Source: Chryseobacterium sp. Bi04
GTDB taxonomy: Bacteria > Bacteroidota > Bacteroidia > Flavobacteriales > Weeksellaceae
NCBI RefSeq assembly: GCF_918698085.1
Contig: NZ_CAKKLP010000014.1
Coordinates: 1-64,000, forward strand
DNA: 64,000 nt
Direction: 5' to 3'
The notes under the pieces were generated by a model. That model worked only from the letters and a program-made list of their open reading frames with translations. It did no database searches and had not been told where the DNA came from. This document shows, one piece after another, positions 36,545-47,094 of the stretch. How positions within the stretch are numbered: the stretch's first letter is position 1; each line of letters starts with the position of its first letter. The position numbers were made by a program, and so were the translations under genes.

Positions 36545-38536
36545 ATGAAAACTATTGCGCCTTTATTTACAGATAGAGACTTAAGTTGGCTATCTTTCAA
36601 TGCCAGAGTTCTATCTGAAGCAGAAAATGATACTGTGCCTTTAATGGAACGGCTTAATTTTCTTTCTATTTTTTCTTCCAATTTAGATGAATTTTACAAA
36701 GTCAGAATACCCAAATTATTGGTAGGAAAGAAAAAACCATTATTAAAAACCATCCATAAAGAAATTGTAAATCAGCAGGAATTTTTTGGAAGAATATTAC
36801 ACAATAAAATATTTCCTCAGCTGCAAAAGGACAATATTGAGCTTATTTATAATAAGCCTATTCCTGTATTTATGGAAGGCAGGCTTATACAATATTTCAC
36901 CCATTCTGTAGCTCCTGCCATAGAATTATATCCGCTTCCCCTTAAGGATAAGTTTCTTATAAAAAGTAATTCTTTATACCAGGCTATTTTTACTACTTCC
37001 GCAGAGGGTAAAGAAAATATGTATATCCTTAAAATTCCGACTCATAAACTCTCAAGGTTTTATAAAACGGATAGCAACAATCGCAGGCATATTGTTTTTA
37101 TTGATGATATTTTAAAGAAATTTTTACCGGAAATGTATTTTCCAAATATGGTAGTAAGCATATGGAATTTCAAAGTGACCCGTGATGCCAATATCAATTT
37201 TGAAAAAGAAGAAGATATTCTGGAAAACCTGGAAATATATCTTGAAAACAGGGAAAAAGGAAAAACAACCAGATTTCTGTATGAGAAAGATATGCCCCTG
37301 AAAAAACTTCAAAATCTGCTGCATGTATTAAGCATTCCTTTTAGAGATGCAGTAGCAGGTAGTGCTTATCATCACTTAAAAGATCTGAATTTAATTCCAA
37401 TTGAAGATAAAGAAGCCTCCTACCCTTCTATGACGGCAATTGAAAGGCATCCGGGTGACATCCCTGTATTTGAACTGATCGATCAACAAGATTTCATGAT
37501 CCATACCCCTTATGAATCTTATGATAAAGTGATCGACTTTTTTATGGAAGCAGCAACCGATGAAAAAGTAACCGAGATTTATATTACCATTTACAGGACA
37601 GCCATGAACTCCGTTATTATCGAAGCTCTTATGATCGCTGCCAAGCTGGGTAAAAAAGTAACGGTATTCGTAGAGCTTAAAGCAAGATTCGACGAAGAAA
37701 ACAATCTGAGATGGCTAAGGAAGATGAAAAATGCCGGAGTACATATTATTACCAGTATTCCGAAGCTTAAGGTACATGCAAAAGTGGCTCTGATAAAAAG
37801 GGATAAGAAAAAATATGCTCTGATTTCCACAGGAAATTTCAATGAGTCTACAGCGCGTTACTATACAGACCATATTCTATTTACAGCGAATCCTGAAATT
37901 TCCGATGAGATTTTTCAATTTTTCAATTTTTTATTAAAGAAAAGAAAACCTTTAAGTTCAGACGAGCTGTCATTTAATCATTTGGCTGTAGGACAGTTTA
38001 ACCTGATGCCCTTTATCCTGGAAATGATCGAAAAGGAAATCCAGAACCACAAGGAAGGTAAACCTTCAGGAATCATTATAAAAGTGAATAACCTTGAGGA
38101 AATCATTATCATAAGCAAACTGTATGAAGCCTCACAGGCTGGAGTTAAAGTAGAGCTCATTGTAAGAAGTATCTGCTGTCTTGTACCGGGAGTACCGGGA
38201 CAAAGTGAAAATATAAAAGTAACCCGAATAGTGGATCGTTATTTGGAACACGGCAGAATTTTTATTTTCAAAAATGATGGCGAAAACAAAATTCTGATAG
38301 GCTCTTCAGATATTATGAACCGCAGCATGTATGATAGAATTGAAGTACTCTGCCCTGTCTATTCACCGCAGTTAAAAAATGAGATTCTGGAATTAATAAA
38401 CATTCAGATGAATGATAATATCAAAGCAACAGAAATTAATTTAGATCTTGATAATAAACCTATTTCCAATAATGGCATCCCTGTCCGTTCTCAATATGAT
38501 ATTTATGATCATATCCATAAGAAATTTACTGAATAA
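36545..38536 (+). CDS. ppk1: Polyphosphate kinase 1
   Basis: This 663-residue enzyme begins with the PPK1 N-terminal motif DRDLSWLSFNARVLSEAEN and contains LDEFYKVRIP. In the catalytic part it has KVTVFVELKARFDEENN, then HAKVALI with the phospho-accepting histidine near residue 410, and ISTGNFNESTARYYTD. It makes inorganic polyphosphate from ATP, at the membrane or in granules. The rightward genes that follow (GAF-like protein, HD-Pycsar-type protein, metallophosphatase) may share its transcript, linking polyphosphate to nucleotide or stress signalling. Confidence 0.95.
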   Translation: MKTIAPLFTDRDLSWLSFNARVLSEAENDTVPLMERLNFLSIFSSNLDEFYKVRIPKLLVGKKKPLLKTIHKEIVNQQEFFGRILHNKIFPQLQKDNIELIYNKPIPVFMEGRLIQYFTHSVAPAIELYPLPLKDKFLIKSNSLYQAIFTTSAEGKENMYILKIPTHKLSRFYKTDSNNRRHIVFIDDILKKFLPEMYFPNMVVSIWNFKVTRDANINFEKEEDILENLEIYLENREKGKTTRFLYEKDMPLKKLQNLLHVLSIPFRDAVAGSAYHHLKDLNLIPIEDKEASYPSMTAIERHPGDIPVFELIDQQDFMIHTPYESYDKVIDFFMEAATDEKVTEIYITIYRTAMNSVIIEALMIAAKLGKKVTVFVELKARFDEENNLRWLRKMKNAGVHIITSIPKLKVHAKVALIKRDKKKYALISTGNFNESTARYYTDHILFTANPEISDEIFQFFNFLLKKRKPLSSDELSFNHLAVGQFNLMPFILEMIEKEIQNHKEGKPSGIIIKVNNLEEIIIISKLYEASQAGVKVELIVRSICCLVPGVPGQSENIKVTRIVDRYLEHGRIFIFKNDGENKILIGSSDIMNRSMYDRIEVLCPVYSPQLKNEILELINIQMNDNIKATEINLDLDNKPISNNGIPVRSQYDIYDHIHKKFTE

Positions 38537-38645
38537 CCACTTATTCAGAGGTTATCCAAAGTAATAGCTTTCACGATAAAACCCTGGAGATAACTGATTA
38601 TGCTTTTGTTACCAGAAAATAATATTCCAATACCTAAGTTTGAAA

Positions 38646-40961
38646 ATGATTTTGAATAAATCTAAAAATAATGCCCTTCATGAAAATTTAGCTGAATTTT
38701 CTTTCAGACCCTTTTTAAATTATTTAAAGGGCTCTGTCAGTAAGGAGACTGTACTCAAAAAAGTAATAAAAAGCTCAATAGAAAAGCTTAATAAACATTT
38801 CCCGGATTCCAATTGCAGCATTAAGCCCGAAGATACTCCTCAATATGAAGAGCTCTATCTTCTTGTATATCAATTGATGAATTCGGCACTTGTTGATGAG
38901 AACACTTTTTCCTGGGGATTATCTTCTCCATTTTCCTATGATCTGATTTTTGGAACGCCGGCAATTTCAGCGCAGCTGGAGTTATTTCAATCTGAAAAAG
39001 AGGTAAGTATTATTAATTGGGAAGAGAATAAAACGCTCAATAAAAAAGAGGTCTTTGAATTACTGGCCTATAACTTTATTATAAAACGTATCTACAATAT
39101 TAACCTTTCTAATGATCTTGGACTGGTTGTCCATATTCATGGTGAAAATGGCTTTGAACACTATTTCCAGGTCGACATTAATGATGATTTTATAGACATT
39201 GACTTTAAAGGGGAGTTTCCGGATCTTAGAAATATTACTTCCGAAATCATTTCAAAACATTCTGTTTTAGAGCTTCTGAAGAAACATCTGCCTCTTCAGA
39301 AACTTAAGTTTAGAGGTTTCTCCGTACTCCGGGTTGAAGATATTACGTATAAAATAACCAAAGAAAAGCTAAGCAAACTTTTTATTTCCCAGGACATCGA
39401 AAATGATTTTCTTCTTCAGGCGACAGAGGCTATGAAAAGGCTGATCGGAACAGGTGATCTGGATATTCTTTTCCTTCCTATTTTAGAAATCGACGGGAAG
39501 CTTAATACAGAGATCTGGAAAGATTTTGATATCGTACTCAATGCAATCCTTACAAAATACGGAGCATCATTTTCGGACTTCACGGCATTTATAGCCACTT
39601 ATATTAAAAATCCCGAAATCAGATATGGAAAAGACGATGAAGAAACCTGGTATTCTTTTGACAATACGTCAATCTCCGGGCTTTTCGTACTTCCAATTTT
39701 CCATCAGGAAAAAATTATTGGCGTTTCTATTATCTTATATGAAAATTTAGGATTAGAAACAGACTTCATTATATCCAGTTTTCAGGAATTCACATTTCCT
39801 TTACAAAACCTCTTCATTTCTATCATTAACAGATATTTAGGAGAGCTTAACCAAACGATTAAAAATCATTTTACAGCCATTCAGCCAGCTGTAGAATGGA
39901 AGTTCAATAATGTAGGAATGTCTTATTTAAAAAATGAAAAAAAGGGCGAAAATTCATCATCTATCGCAATTAACTTTGATAATATACATCCTATTTATGG
40001 GGCAATAGATTTCCGGAATTCTACGATTGAAAGAAATAAAGCCCTTACAGAAGATTATACCACCCAGCTGAATGCATTAATCCATACTTTAAATGCGCTT
40101 AGGCAAATCAGAAATATAGATCTGTTGGGAGAAATGATTTATCAGGCAGAAGTTTTTATTAAGAGAATAGAAGATAATAATTTAAGTATTAATGATGATG
40201 CAGAGATCACCTACTTTTTATCAGTAGAATCCCTGGATTTAATTTTACAGCTAGGTATTCAGGATGTAGAAATACAGAATCTAACGGCTCCTTATCTGAA
40301 AGAGCTGGCCGAAGACGGAGCTTTTCACCAACAAAGTATTGCCATTGAAGAAACATTCCTGATATTGAATACCCATATCATTTCAGTACTGGATAAGATG
40401 AATGAAGAACTTCAGGATTCCTATCCCTATTATTTTGACCGCTACCGGACAGACGGTGTGGAATTCAATATATATATCGGGCAGTCTATTGCTCCGGACA
40501 GACCTTTTAATGATGTTTACCTTAAAAATGTCAGACTTCGTCAGCTTATATCAATGGTAAATATTACCATAATTACAGAGTCGTGTCAAAATCTTCTTCC
40601 AAAAAAGATTCAGACGACACAGCTGATTTTTGTGCAGCCCAATACCATTACCATCAGTTTCCGTCATGATGAAAAAAGATTTGATGTGGAAGGAGCTTAC
40701 AATGTAAGATATGAAATTATCAAAAAAAGAATTGATAAAGCTGTTATCAAAAATTCTGATGAAAGGCTGACACAGCCCCGTAAAATAGCCATAGTGTACT
40801 ATAACAAAAAGGATATTGAAGATTATCTTAAACATATTGAATACCTCCAGAAGAATAAAATTCTTGAGCCTTTAATAGAAGATTTGGATCTTGAAGATAT
40901 GCAGGGCGTATCGGGATTAAAAGCAATAAGAGTGACCATTCAGAATACACCTGGAAAATAG
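38646..40961 (+). CDS. Large GAF-domain-like protein of unknown role
   Basis: This 771-residue protein is predicted to be soluble, without a signal peptide. A central region (about 255-410) resembles a GAF sensor fold (FLLQATEAMKRLIGTGDLDILFLPIL, FVLPIFHQEKIIGVSIILYENL). The rest is helical and contains no catalytic motif I recognise. I chose the ATG at MILNKSKN; a TTG two codons earlier is possible. The stop is 13 bases before the HD gene, so the two are likely cotranscribed. GAF domains bind small ligands such as cyclic nucleotides, so a sensory role is plausible but unproven. Confidence 0.65.
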   Translation: MILNKSKNNALHENLAEFSFRPFLNYLKGSVSKETVLKKVIKSSIEKLNKHFPDSNCSIKPEDTPQYEELYLLVYQLMNSALVDENTFSWGLSSPFSYDLIFGTPAISAQLELFQSEKEVSIINWEENKTLNKKEVFELLAYNFIIKRIYNINLSNDLGLVVHIHGENGFEHYFQVDINDDFIDIDFKGEFPDLRNITSEIISKHSVLELLKKHLPLQKLKFRGFSVLRVEDITYKITKEKLSKLFISQDIENDFLLQATEAMKRLIGTGDLDILFLPILEIDGKLNTEIWKDFDIVLNAILTKYGASFSDFTAFIATYIKNPEIRYGKDDEETWYSFDNTSISGLFVLPIFHQEKIIGVSIILYENLGLETDFIISSFQEFTFPLQNLFISIINRYLGELNQTIKNHFTAIQPAVEWKFNNVGMSYLKNEKKGENSSSIAINFDNIHPIYGAIDFRNSTIERNKALTEDYTTQLNALIHTLNALRQIRNIDLLGEMIYQAEVFIKRIEDNNLSINDDAEITYFLSVESLDLILQLGIQDVEIQNLTAPYLKELAEDGAFHQQSIAIEETFLILNTHIISVLDKMNEELQDSYPYYFDRYRTDGVEFNIYIGQSIAPDRPFNDVYLKNVRLRQLISMVNITIITESCQNLLPKKIQTTQLIFVQPNTITISFRHDEKRFDVEGAYNVRYEIIKKRIDKAVIKNSDERLTQPRKIAIVYYNKKDIEDYLKHIEYLQKNKILEPLIEDLDLEDMQGVSGLKAIRVTIQNTPGK

Positions 40962-40974
40962 CAAATAACAACAA

Positions 40975-42147
40975 ATGATAAATTATAAAGAACTTAGTCT
41001 TCTGGCTGAAAGTGAGGTAACAATTTTTTTTGAATCCACGCCGCATCCGGAGTTTACTTACCATAATCTTCAGCATACCGTTTCGGTGGCAGCAGCTTCT
41101 GAAATCATGGCGGTACATTATCAGTATGATGAAAGGTCAAAAGCTCTCTTATTTATTGCAGCATGGTTTCACGATACAGGTTATTTTCAAACTAAAGGAG
41201 AAAACCATGAAGCTGTAAGTGTAGAAATTGCCCAAGAGTTTTTAAACAAAAATGGAGTCCCGGATGATGATAAAGATTTTGTTACAAGATGTATCCTCTC
41301 AACAAAAATGCCTCAGGAGCCTAAAACTGGAGAAGAGAAAATAATATGCGATGCAGATTTACATCATTTTTCCTTACCCGATTTTTTAGTATATAATGAC
41401 AACCTCAGGAAAGAGAGAGAAAACATATCAGGAAAAAAAATTTCCAAAGAAGAATGGCTGGCTGATACCCTGAAGCTCATGTCTTCTCATTCTTATTTTA
41501 CAACTTATGCAGATTCCAGTTACACCCCTGGAAAACAAGATAACATTAACCAAGTAAAAGAACTCCTAAAAAAGAATAAAACAGATCAACTTTCATCTCC
41601 TAAAAAAGAAAAAGTAGAAAAGCCTAGTAAAGGCGTAGAAACCATGTTTAGAATAGCATCGGGAAACAACCAAAGGATGTCTGATATGGCAGACAAAAAG
41701 GCTCAAATTCTCATAACAGTTAATTCTATCATATTATCTATTATTTTCAGTCAGTTGATTAGAAAATTAGATGAAAGTTCCTATTTAACGATACCCACTT
41801 ATATGATTTTAGCAGTCAATATATTTACCATATTTTTTTCCCTCCTCGCAACGCGTCCCAACCTTTCTTCCGGAAAATTCACTCAAAAAGATTTAGAGGA
41901 GAAAAAAGTAAATCTGATATTTTTTGGAAATTATTATAATATGCCTTTCGATAACTATCATAAGGCTATGATCTCTGTAATGGAAGATGACCATTACTTA
42001 TATCAGACCCTGATTAAGGATATTTATATACAAGGAATCGTCCTTAGTAAAAAATACAGACGTCTTCGGATTTCCTACAACGTCTTTATGTTTGGCATTT
42101 TAACCTCAGCCATTAGTTTTATTATTTCACTCATCTTATTAAAATAG
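40975..42147 (+). CDS. HD phosphohydrolase fused to a Pycsar-type (PycTM/DUF5706) membrane domain
   Basis: This 390-residue protein has two parts. Residues 1-190 are an HD domain: H34 in YHNLQHTVSV, the HD doublet at 66-67 (AAWFHDTGY), and a further D in CDADLHHFS. From about 218 the sequence has the pattern of the Pycsar effector family (FRIASGNNQRMSDMADKKAQILITVNSIILSII), with two central membrane helices and one at the C-terminus. PycTM effectors respond to cyclic CMP or UMP and damage the membrane during phage defence. No pyrimidine cyclase is nearby, and HD-fused versions also occur widely in Bacteroidota, so a housekeeping signalling role is equally possible. Confidence 0.82.
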   Translation: MINYKELSLLAESEVTIFFESTPHPEFTYHNLQHTVSVAAASEIMAVHYQYDERSKALLFIAAWFHDTGYFQTKGENHEAVSVEIAQEFLNKNGVPDDDKDFVTRCILSTKMPQEPKTGEEKIICDADLHHFSLPDFLVYNDNLRKERENISGKKISKEEWLADTLKLMSSHSYFTTYADSSYTPGKQDNINQVKELLKKNKTDQLSSPKKEKVEKPSKGVETMFRIASGNNQRMSDMADKKAQILITVNSIILSIIFSQLIRKLDESSYLTIPTYMILAVNIFTIFFSLLATRPNLSSGKFTQKDLEEKKVNLIFFGNYYNMPFDNYHKAMISVMEDDHYLYQTLIKDIYIQGIVLSKKYRRLRISYNVFMFGILTSAISFIISLILLK

Positions 42148-42243
42148 ATTAAAAATTAAATTTCAGATACAGGAAATTAAATCCAAGAGTCAGAGATTTA
42201 AATAAAATGATTGAAAGTTATAACCATATTAATTCGTAAAATT

Positions 42244-45200
42244 ATGTACTTCAATATTAAAAATACAGTTCCCGTTTCCATTAAAATATCTGTTCTTGGA
42301 ATCATACTTCAATCGTGTGCTACCTATAATGTTCAGAAAGGAAAAAATTTGGCTGAAGTTTCTTCAAAAGACTCAACTAATATTGCGCACCAATTTCTGC
42401 TTATCGGTAATGTAGGAAATACACAAAACAATCGGGATCAACATACACTTGATCACTTACAAAATAGGCTGAATAATGCGCCGGCCAATTCTACATTGCT
42501 TTTTCTTGGCGATAATATCTACCCGCAAGGTATGCCTGATAAAAATGACAAAGACTATAAGGAGGCAAAGCTGCAACTCGAAAACCAACTTAAGATCACT
42601 CAAAATTACAAAGGAAAGACCATAGTGATTCCCGGTAATCACGATTGGAAATATGGGGTTAAGGGATTAGAAAATCAGGAAAAAGCAGTTTCCAAATACA
42701 TGGATAATAAAAAAGCATTCCTTCCCAAAAACGGATGCCCTATTGATAAAGTAAAATTAGAGGATAATATTACCTTAATCACTATTGACAGCCAATGGTT
42801 TTTAGAAAACTGGGAAAACAATCCAAAAATCAATGCTGGCTGCACGATAAAATCCAGGGATGACTTTTTTGCAGAATTTGAAGATCTGATCAACAAAAAC
42901 CAAAATAATCTTATTGTTGTAGCATTACATCACCCCCTAATCAGTAAAGGCATTCATGCAGGATATTTTTCGTGGAAAGACCAGCTGTATCCTCTGGGGA
43001 ATCAGGTTCCTTTACCTGTGTTGGGAACTCTTATCAATGTATTCCGTTCAACATCAAGTATCAGCCCTCAGGATACTAACAACGTTCATTATGCTGCGCT
43101 GACAAGCCGTATCAAATCTATTGTACAAAACAATAATAATGTTATTTTCGTATCAGGACATGACCATAATCTTCAATATCTGGAAGAAAAAAATGTCCGG
43201 CAGATTATCAGCGGAGCAGGATCTGAAAATGGCGCCGCAAAAGTAACCCATTCCCAGGATTTTTCTTTTGGCGGAAACGGATATGCCATTCTGGATATTA
43301 ACCAGGACGGCAGTGCCAATGTATCTTACTTTAATACAAAAAACGACTCTGAAAAACTTCTGACAAAGATTCAGGTATTACAAAAGGCTCAGGAACCCAC
43401 TGTTCAAAAAACATATCCGGAAAAATTTTCAAAAACCATAATGACTTCGGTATATCCCGAATCTTTAACAAAAAAATCCAAGCTATACACCTGGTTATGG
43501 GGTGAGCATTATAGAAAATATTATAGCATACCTATACAGGCCAAAGTAGCGACACTAGACACTTTAAAAGGCGGGCTTTCTCCTGTCCGTGCGGGTGGGG
43601 GGCACCAGTCCAATTCATTACGTCTCATAGCTCAAAACAAACAAGAATATGCAATGAGAGGGGTAAAAAAAAGTGCCATACGGTTCCTTAATGCTGTTGC
43701 ATTTAAAAATTCCAGCTTTGGAAGCGATTTCGAAGGAACTGTTGCAGAAAAATTCCTACTGGATTTTTATACCACAGGACACCCATATACTCCTTTTGCC
43801 ATTGAAAACCTTGCTGAAAAAATAAATGTTCTTCATTCCAGTTCCCAGCTCTATTATATCCCCAAACAAAAAGCGCTTGGTGAGTTTAATAATGAATATG
43901 GAAATGAGCTCTATCAGATTGAAGAACGATTGTCCGGAAGCGATGAAGATCTGAAGCAGCTTAATGGGGCAACCTCCACAATGAATACCCCGGATATGAT
44001 GAAAAACCTTCAAAAATCCGAAAAATATTCTGTAGACGAGCAAAGCTATATCCGTGCCCGTATTTTTGATATGCTTATTGGCGACTGGGACAGGCATGAA
44101 GGGCAATGGCGCTGGGCAGAATACAAAGAAAATGACCGTTACGTTTATAAACCTATTCCAAAAGACCGTGACCAGGCATTCAGTAAATATGACGGATTAA
44201 TTTTTCAGCTTATCATGAGAACGCCCCCTTTACGGCATATGCAGAGCTTCAAAGAAGACATCCGCGATGTAAAATGGATGAACCGGGAGCCTTATCCTCT
44301 GGACCTTGCTTTTTTAAGAAATGCCACTGAACAGGACTGGAAAAAAGAAGCAGAATATATTCAACAAAACCTTTCAGACAAAGTCATTGATGATGCATTC
44401 CGTAATTTACCTAAAGAAATACAGGATGAAACCATACAGCTTATCCAGAAAACCCTTAAAATAAGAAGGGATAAAATGGTACAATATGCTGCCGATTATT
44501 ATAAAGCTTTACAAAAAACTGTATTGCTCACCGGAACCAACAAACAAGACCGGTTTGTAATTACAAAAGAAAAAAATAAAATTCATATTTCACAATACCG
44601 CGTAAAAAAAGAAGGTGAAGAGCTTGTTTTTCAACGGGAATATCCTAAAAATGACACTAAAGAAATATGGGTTTATGGATTGGATGATGATGATATTTTC
44701 GATATCTCAGGAACAGGAAATACAGGAATAAAAGTAAGAATTATTGGTGGGCAAAACCATGATGTATATAATGTTCAAAATGGAAGAAATATTAAATTAT
44801 ATGATTTTAAATCTCAGAACAACACCTATAATCTTACAGGGCATACCGCTAAAAAAATAACAGATGAGCATGAGATCAATACCTATGATTATAAAAAACC
44901 CGTTTATAACTTTTGGGCCGGCTATCCCAGCATAAGCTACAACCCTGATGAGGGAGCCAAAGTTGGTGCGCTTATAAGCTATACCCAAAATGGGTTTGAA
45001 CGTGATCCTTATACTGCTAAACATACTTTTAATGCCAATTATCTGACCGCTACAAGTGGACTTGAACTTATATATAATGGAAATTTCCCTAATGCTATAG
45101 GTAAATGGGCATTTAATTTAAATGCACGTTTTACAACACCCAACTTTGCACAAAATTATTTTGGATTTGGGAATAATACGGTTGACAATAAAGATCAGTT

Positions 45201-45951
45201 CGATATAGATTATAACAGAGTAAGAATGCAACAGTTACAGGTAACTCCATCTTTCTCCAAAAAGAGCTTCCTGGGCCTTGTACAGACTATTCAGCTAGGC
45301 TATGAAGATTATAAGGTTAAATATACTCCGGAGCGTTTTATTGCTCAATCCAATCAAATTGACCCTCAAATATTTGACAGTCAAAAATTTGCAGGCGCAA
45401 AATATACATTCAGTTATGAGCATAGTGATAATGCTGCTTTTCCTACGATGGGATTTGGATTTGCACTGTCGGCAGCCTGGAAAACAAATCTGGAGGATAC
45501 CCAGCGCAACTTTATGACTTATGAAGGTCTCCTGAATATTGCCCATCGTATTGACAATAACGGACGCTTTGTACTTGCAACAAAGGTACAGGGAAAATAT
45601 ATCAACAACAGCAATTTTGAATTTTTCCAGGGCGCAGATCTGGGAGGAAACAACGGTTTAAGGTCGTTCAGGAATTATAGATTTTTGGGGCGTTCTTCAC
45701 TATTTCAAAGCAGTGAAATCCGTTGGAACTTTGGACATGTAAAAAACGGAGTTGCTCCTATGGATTTCGGAATATTGGCAGGATACGACTACGGACGTGT
45801 ATGGATGGATGATGAATATTCACGAAAATGGCACCAGTCTGTGGGTGGAGGAATATGGATCAGTGCTCTGGAAACACTTTCCATACGGGCTACTTATTTT
45901 ACAGGAAGCGATGGAGGCCGATTTACAGCAGGAGCTGGATTCTGGTTTTAA
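42244..45951 (+). CDS. Metallophosphatase lipoprotein fused to an outer-membrane beta-barrel
   Basis: This 1,235-residue protein starts with a lipoprotein signal (SVLGIILQSC), then a calcineurin-like phosphoesterase domain. The metal ligands are visible in LFLGDNIYP, VIPGNHDWK, VVALHHPLI and FVSGHDHNLQYL. A middle region follows (about 430-830, including DRHEGQWRWAEY and PKDRDQAFSKYDG, which resemble a kinase- or phosphotransferase-like segment). A C-terminal barrel of repeated strands ends GGRFTAGAGFWF, with an Omp85-like pattern. It probably sits in the outer membrane with the phosphatase in the periplasm or outside. I chose the ATG nearest the lipobox. Confidence 0.8.
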   Translation: MYFNIKNTVPVSIKISVLGIILQSCATYNVQKGKNLAEVSSKDSTNIAHQFLLIGNVGNTQNNRDQHTLDHLQNRLNNAPANSTLLFLGDNIYPQGMPDKNDKDYKEAKLQLENQLKITQNYKGKTIVIPGNHDWKYGVKGLENQEKAVSKYMDNKKAFLPKNGCPIDKVKLEDNITLITIDSQWFLENWENNPKINAGCTIKSRDDFFAEFEDLINKNQNNLIVVALHHPLISKGIHAGYFSWKDQLYPLGNQVPLPVLGTLINVFRSTSSISPQDTNNVHYAALTSRIKSIVQNNNNVIFVSGHDHNLQYLEEKNVRQIISGAGSENGAAKVTHSQDFSFGGNGYAILDINQDGSANVSYFNTKNDSEKLLTKIQVLQKAQEPTVQKTYPEKFSKTIMTSVYPESLTKKSKLYTWLWGEHYRKYYSIPIQAKVATLDTLKGGLSPVRAGGGHQSNSLRLIAQNKQEYAMRGVKKSAIRFLNAVAFKNSSFGSDFEGTVAEKFLLDFYTTGHPYTPFAIENLAEKINVLHSSSQLYYIPKQKALGEFNNEYGNELYQIEERLSGSDEDLKQLNGATSTMNTPDMMKNLQKSEKYSVDEQSYIRARIFDMLIGDWDRHEGQWRWAEYKENDRYVYKPIPKDRDQAFSKYDGLIFQLIMRTPPLRHMQSFKEDIRDVKWMNREPYPLDLAFLRNATEQDWKKEAEYIQQNLSDKVIDDAFRNLPKEIQDETIQLIQKTLKIRRDKMVQYAADYYKALQKTVLLTGTNKQDRFVITKEKNKIHISQYRVKKEGEELVFQREYPKNDTKEIWVYGLDDDDIFDISGTGNTGIKVRIIGGQNHDVYNVQNGRNIKLYDFKSQNNTYNLTGHTAKKITDEHEINTYDYKKPVYNFWAGYPSISYNPDEGAKVGALISYTQNGFERDPYTAKHTFNANYLTATSGLELIYNGNFPNAIGKWAFNLNARFTTPNFAQNYFGFGNNTVDNKDQFDIDYNRVRMQQLQVTPSFSKKSFLGLVQTIQLGYEDYKVKYTPERFIAQSNQIDPQIFDSQKFAGAKYTFSYEHSDNAAFPTMGFGFALSAAWKTNLEDTQRNFMTYEGLLNIAHRIDNNGRFVLATKVQGKYINNSNFEFFQGADLGGNNGLRSFRNYRFLGRSSLFQSSEIRWNFGHVKNGVAPMDFGILAGYDYGRVWMDDEYSRKWHQSVGGGIWISALETLSIRATYFTGSDGGRFTAGAGFWF

Positions 45952-45986
45952 TGTAAAAAAATATTAATAATAAAAATTTAAAAAAA

Positions 45987-46925
45987 ATGAAAGAAACTTC
46001 AAATTATCTACCGAGTGTTGTAAGCGATGAAACCCATGAATTATATTATACTTTCTATCAACCTGAAACAACAGTAAAAGCTACTATACTGATTCTTCAT
46101 GGTATGCAGGAGCATAGTGGCCGTTATGCAGACTTTGCCAGATACCTGGCTCACCAGGGTTTCGCTGTACTCACTTATGACCATTTAGGACATGGAAAAA
46201 CAGCGAAAAGCAAAGAGGAAATGGGATTTTTCACTTTAAAAGCCCCGGAAAAGCGACTTATACGCGATGCCAGAAATATGGCTGAATTTGTAGAAAAAAG
46301 CTACCCGGAAGTTCCTCATTTTATTATAGGACACTCAATGGGATCTTTTATTACGAGATGTTTATTGAGAAAACAATCATCCCGTTTCAAGGGAGCAGCC
46401 ATTGTAGGAACAGGCGGCCCAAACCCGGCTATCGGACCTGCTAAAGGTCTTCTTTCTCTTCTTAGTTCTGTATCCCCTTATAACCGCAGTGAACTTATTG
46501 CCGAATTATTCGGTAAAATAAGCAACAGTCATTTTAAGGATGAAGAATTTGACTACGGTACCAACTGGCTGAGTGTAAATAAAGAAAACAGAAAGGCTTT
46601 TATGCTTGACGAACTGTGTGGAGTACCTTTTAGCAATAATGCATTCTATACGCTTTTTTCATTGATGGAAACTGCAACTGCCAGAGATTGGTCAAAATCA
46701 ATTTCGCAGGAGTTCCCTTTCATTTTTGTAAGTGGTGCTGATGATCCTGTGGGAGAATTTAGTAAGGGAGTACAATCTACGGTTGATAATTTAAAAACTG
46801 ATGGATTCAAAAACGTACAATTGAATTTGTATGACGGGATGAGACACGAGATATTAAATGAGGATATCAAAGAACAAGTGTATGCTGATATCCTGGAATG
46901 GCTCAACAAACAAGTCAGTGAATAA
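45987..46925 (+). CDS. Alpha/beta hydrolase, monoacylglycerol lipase-like
   Basis: This 312-residue hydrolase has the lysophospholipase/monoacylglycerol-lipase pattern. LILHGMQEHSGRYADFARYL is the oxyanion region, and YDHLGHGKT follows. The nucleophile serine is in IIGHSMGSF. The acid is in the stretch PFIFVSGADDPVGEF and the catalytic histidine in YDGMRHEILNE. No signal peptide is seen, so it is cytoplasmic. It starts 35 bases after the metallophosphatase gene and may be the last gene of that transcript. Confidence 0.87.
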   Translation: MKETSNYLPSVVSDETHELYYTFYQPETTVKATILILHGMQEHSGRYADFARYLAHQGFAVLTYDHLGHGKTAKSKEEMGFFTLKAPEKRLIRDARNMAEFVEKSYPEVPHFIIGHSMGSFITRCLLRKQSSRFKGAAIVGTGGPNPAIGPAKGLLSLLSSVSPYNRSELIAELFGKISNSHFKDEEFDYGTNWLSVNKENRKAFMLDELCGVPFSNNAFYTLFSLMETATARDWSKSISQEFPFIFVSGADDPVGEFSKGVQSTVDNLKTDGFKNVQLNLYDGMRHEILNEDIKEQVYADILEWLNKQVSE

Positions 46926-46950
46926 TTAATTATTATCAAATAACATTCTT

Positions 46951-47007
46951 AGCCTGTTAATGAAATATCCTATATACAAAGGAAGTACCGTTAACAGGCT
47001 ATTTTTT
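46951..47007 (+). terminator. Long-loop terminator after the lipase gene
   Basis: AGCCTGTTAA and TTAACAGGCT form a 10-bp stem with a 30-base loop, followed by ATTTTTT. Confidence 0.75.
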
Positions 47008-47094
47008 ATCGCATGAGAGCTCAAAAAGCAGATGTGAACTATTACAAAATCTTTTAATCTTTTAGAATCATCCGGATTATAAAAATACAGTTCA

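Noticed and set aside
40975-42147. Calling a full Pycsar anti-phage system
   Set aside because: Only the effector-like domain is present, fused to an HD domain. No uridylate or cytidylate cyclase lies within the window.
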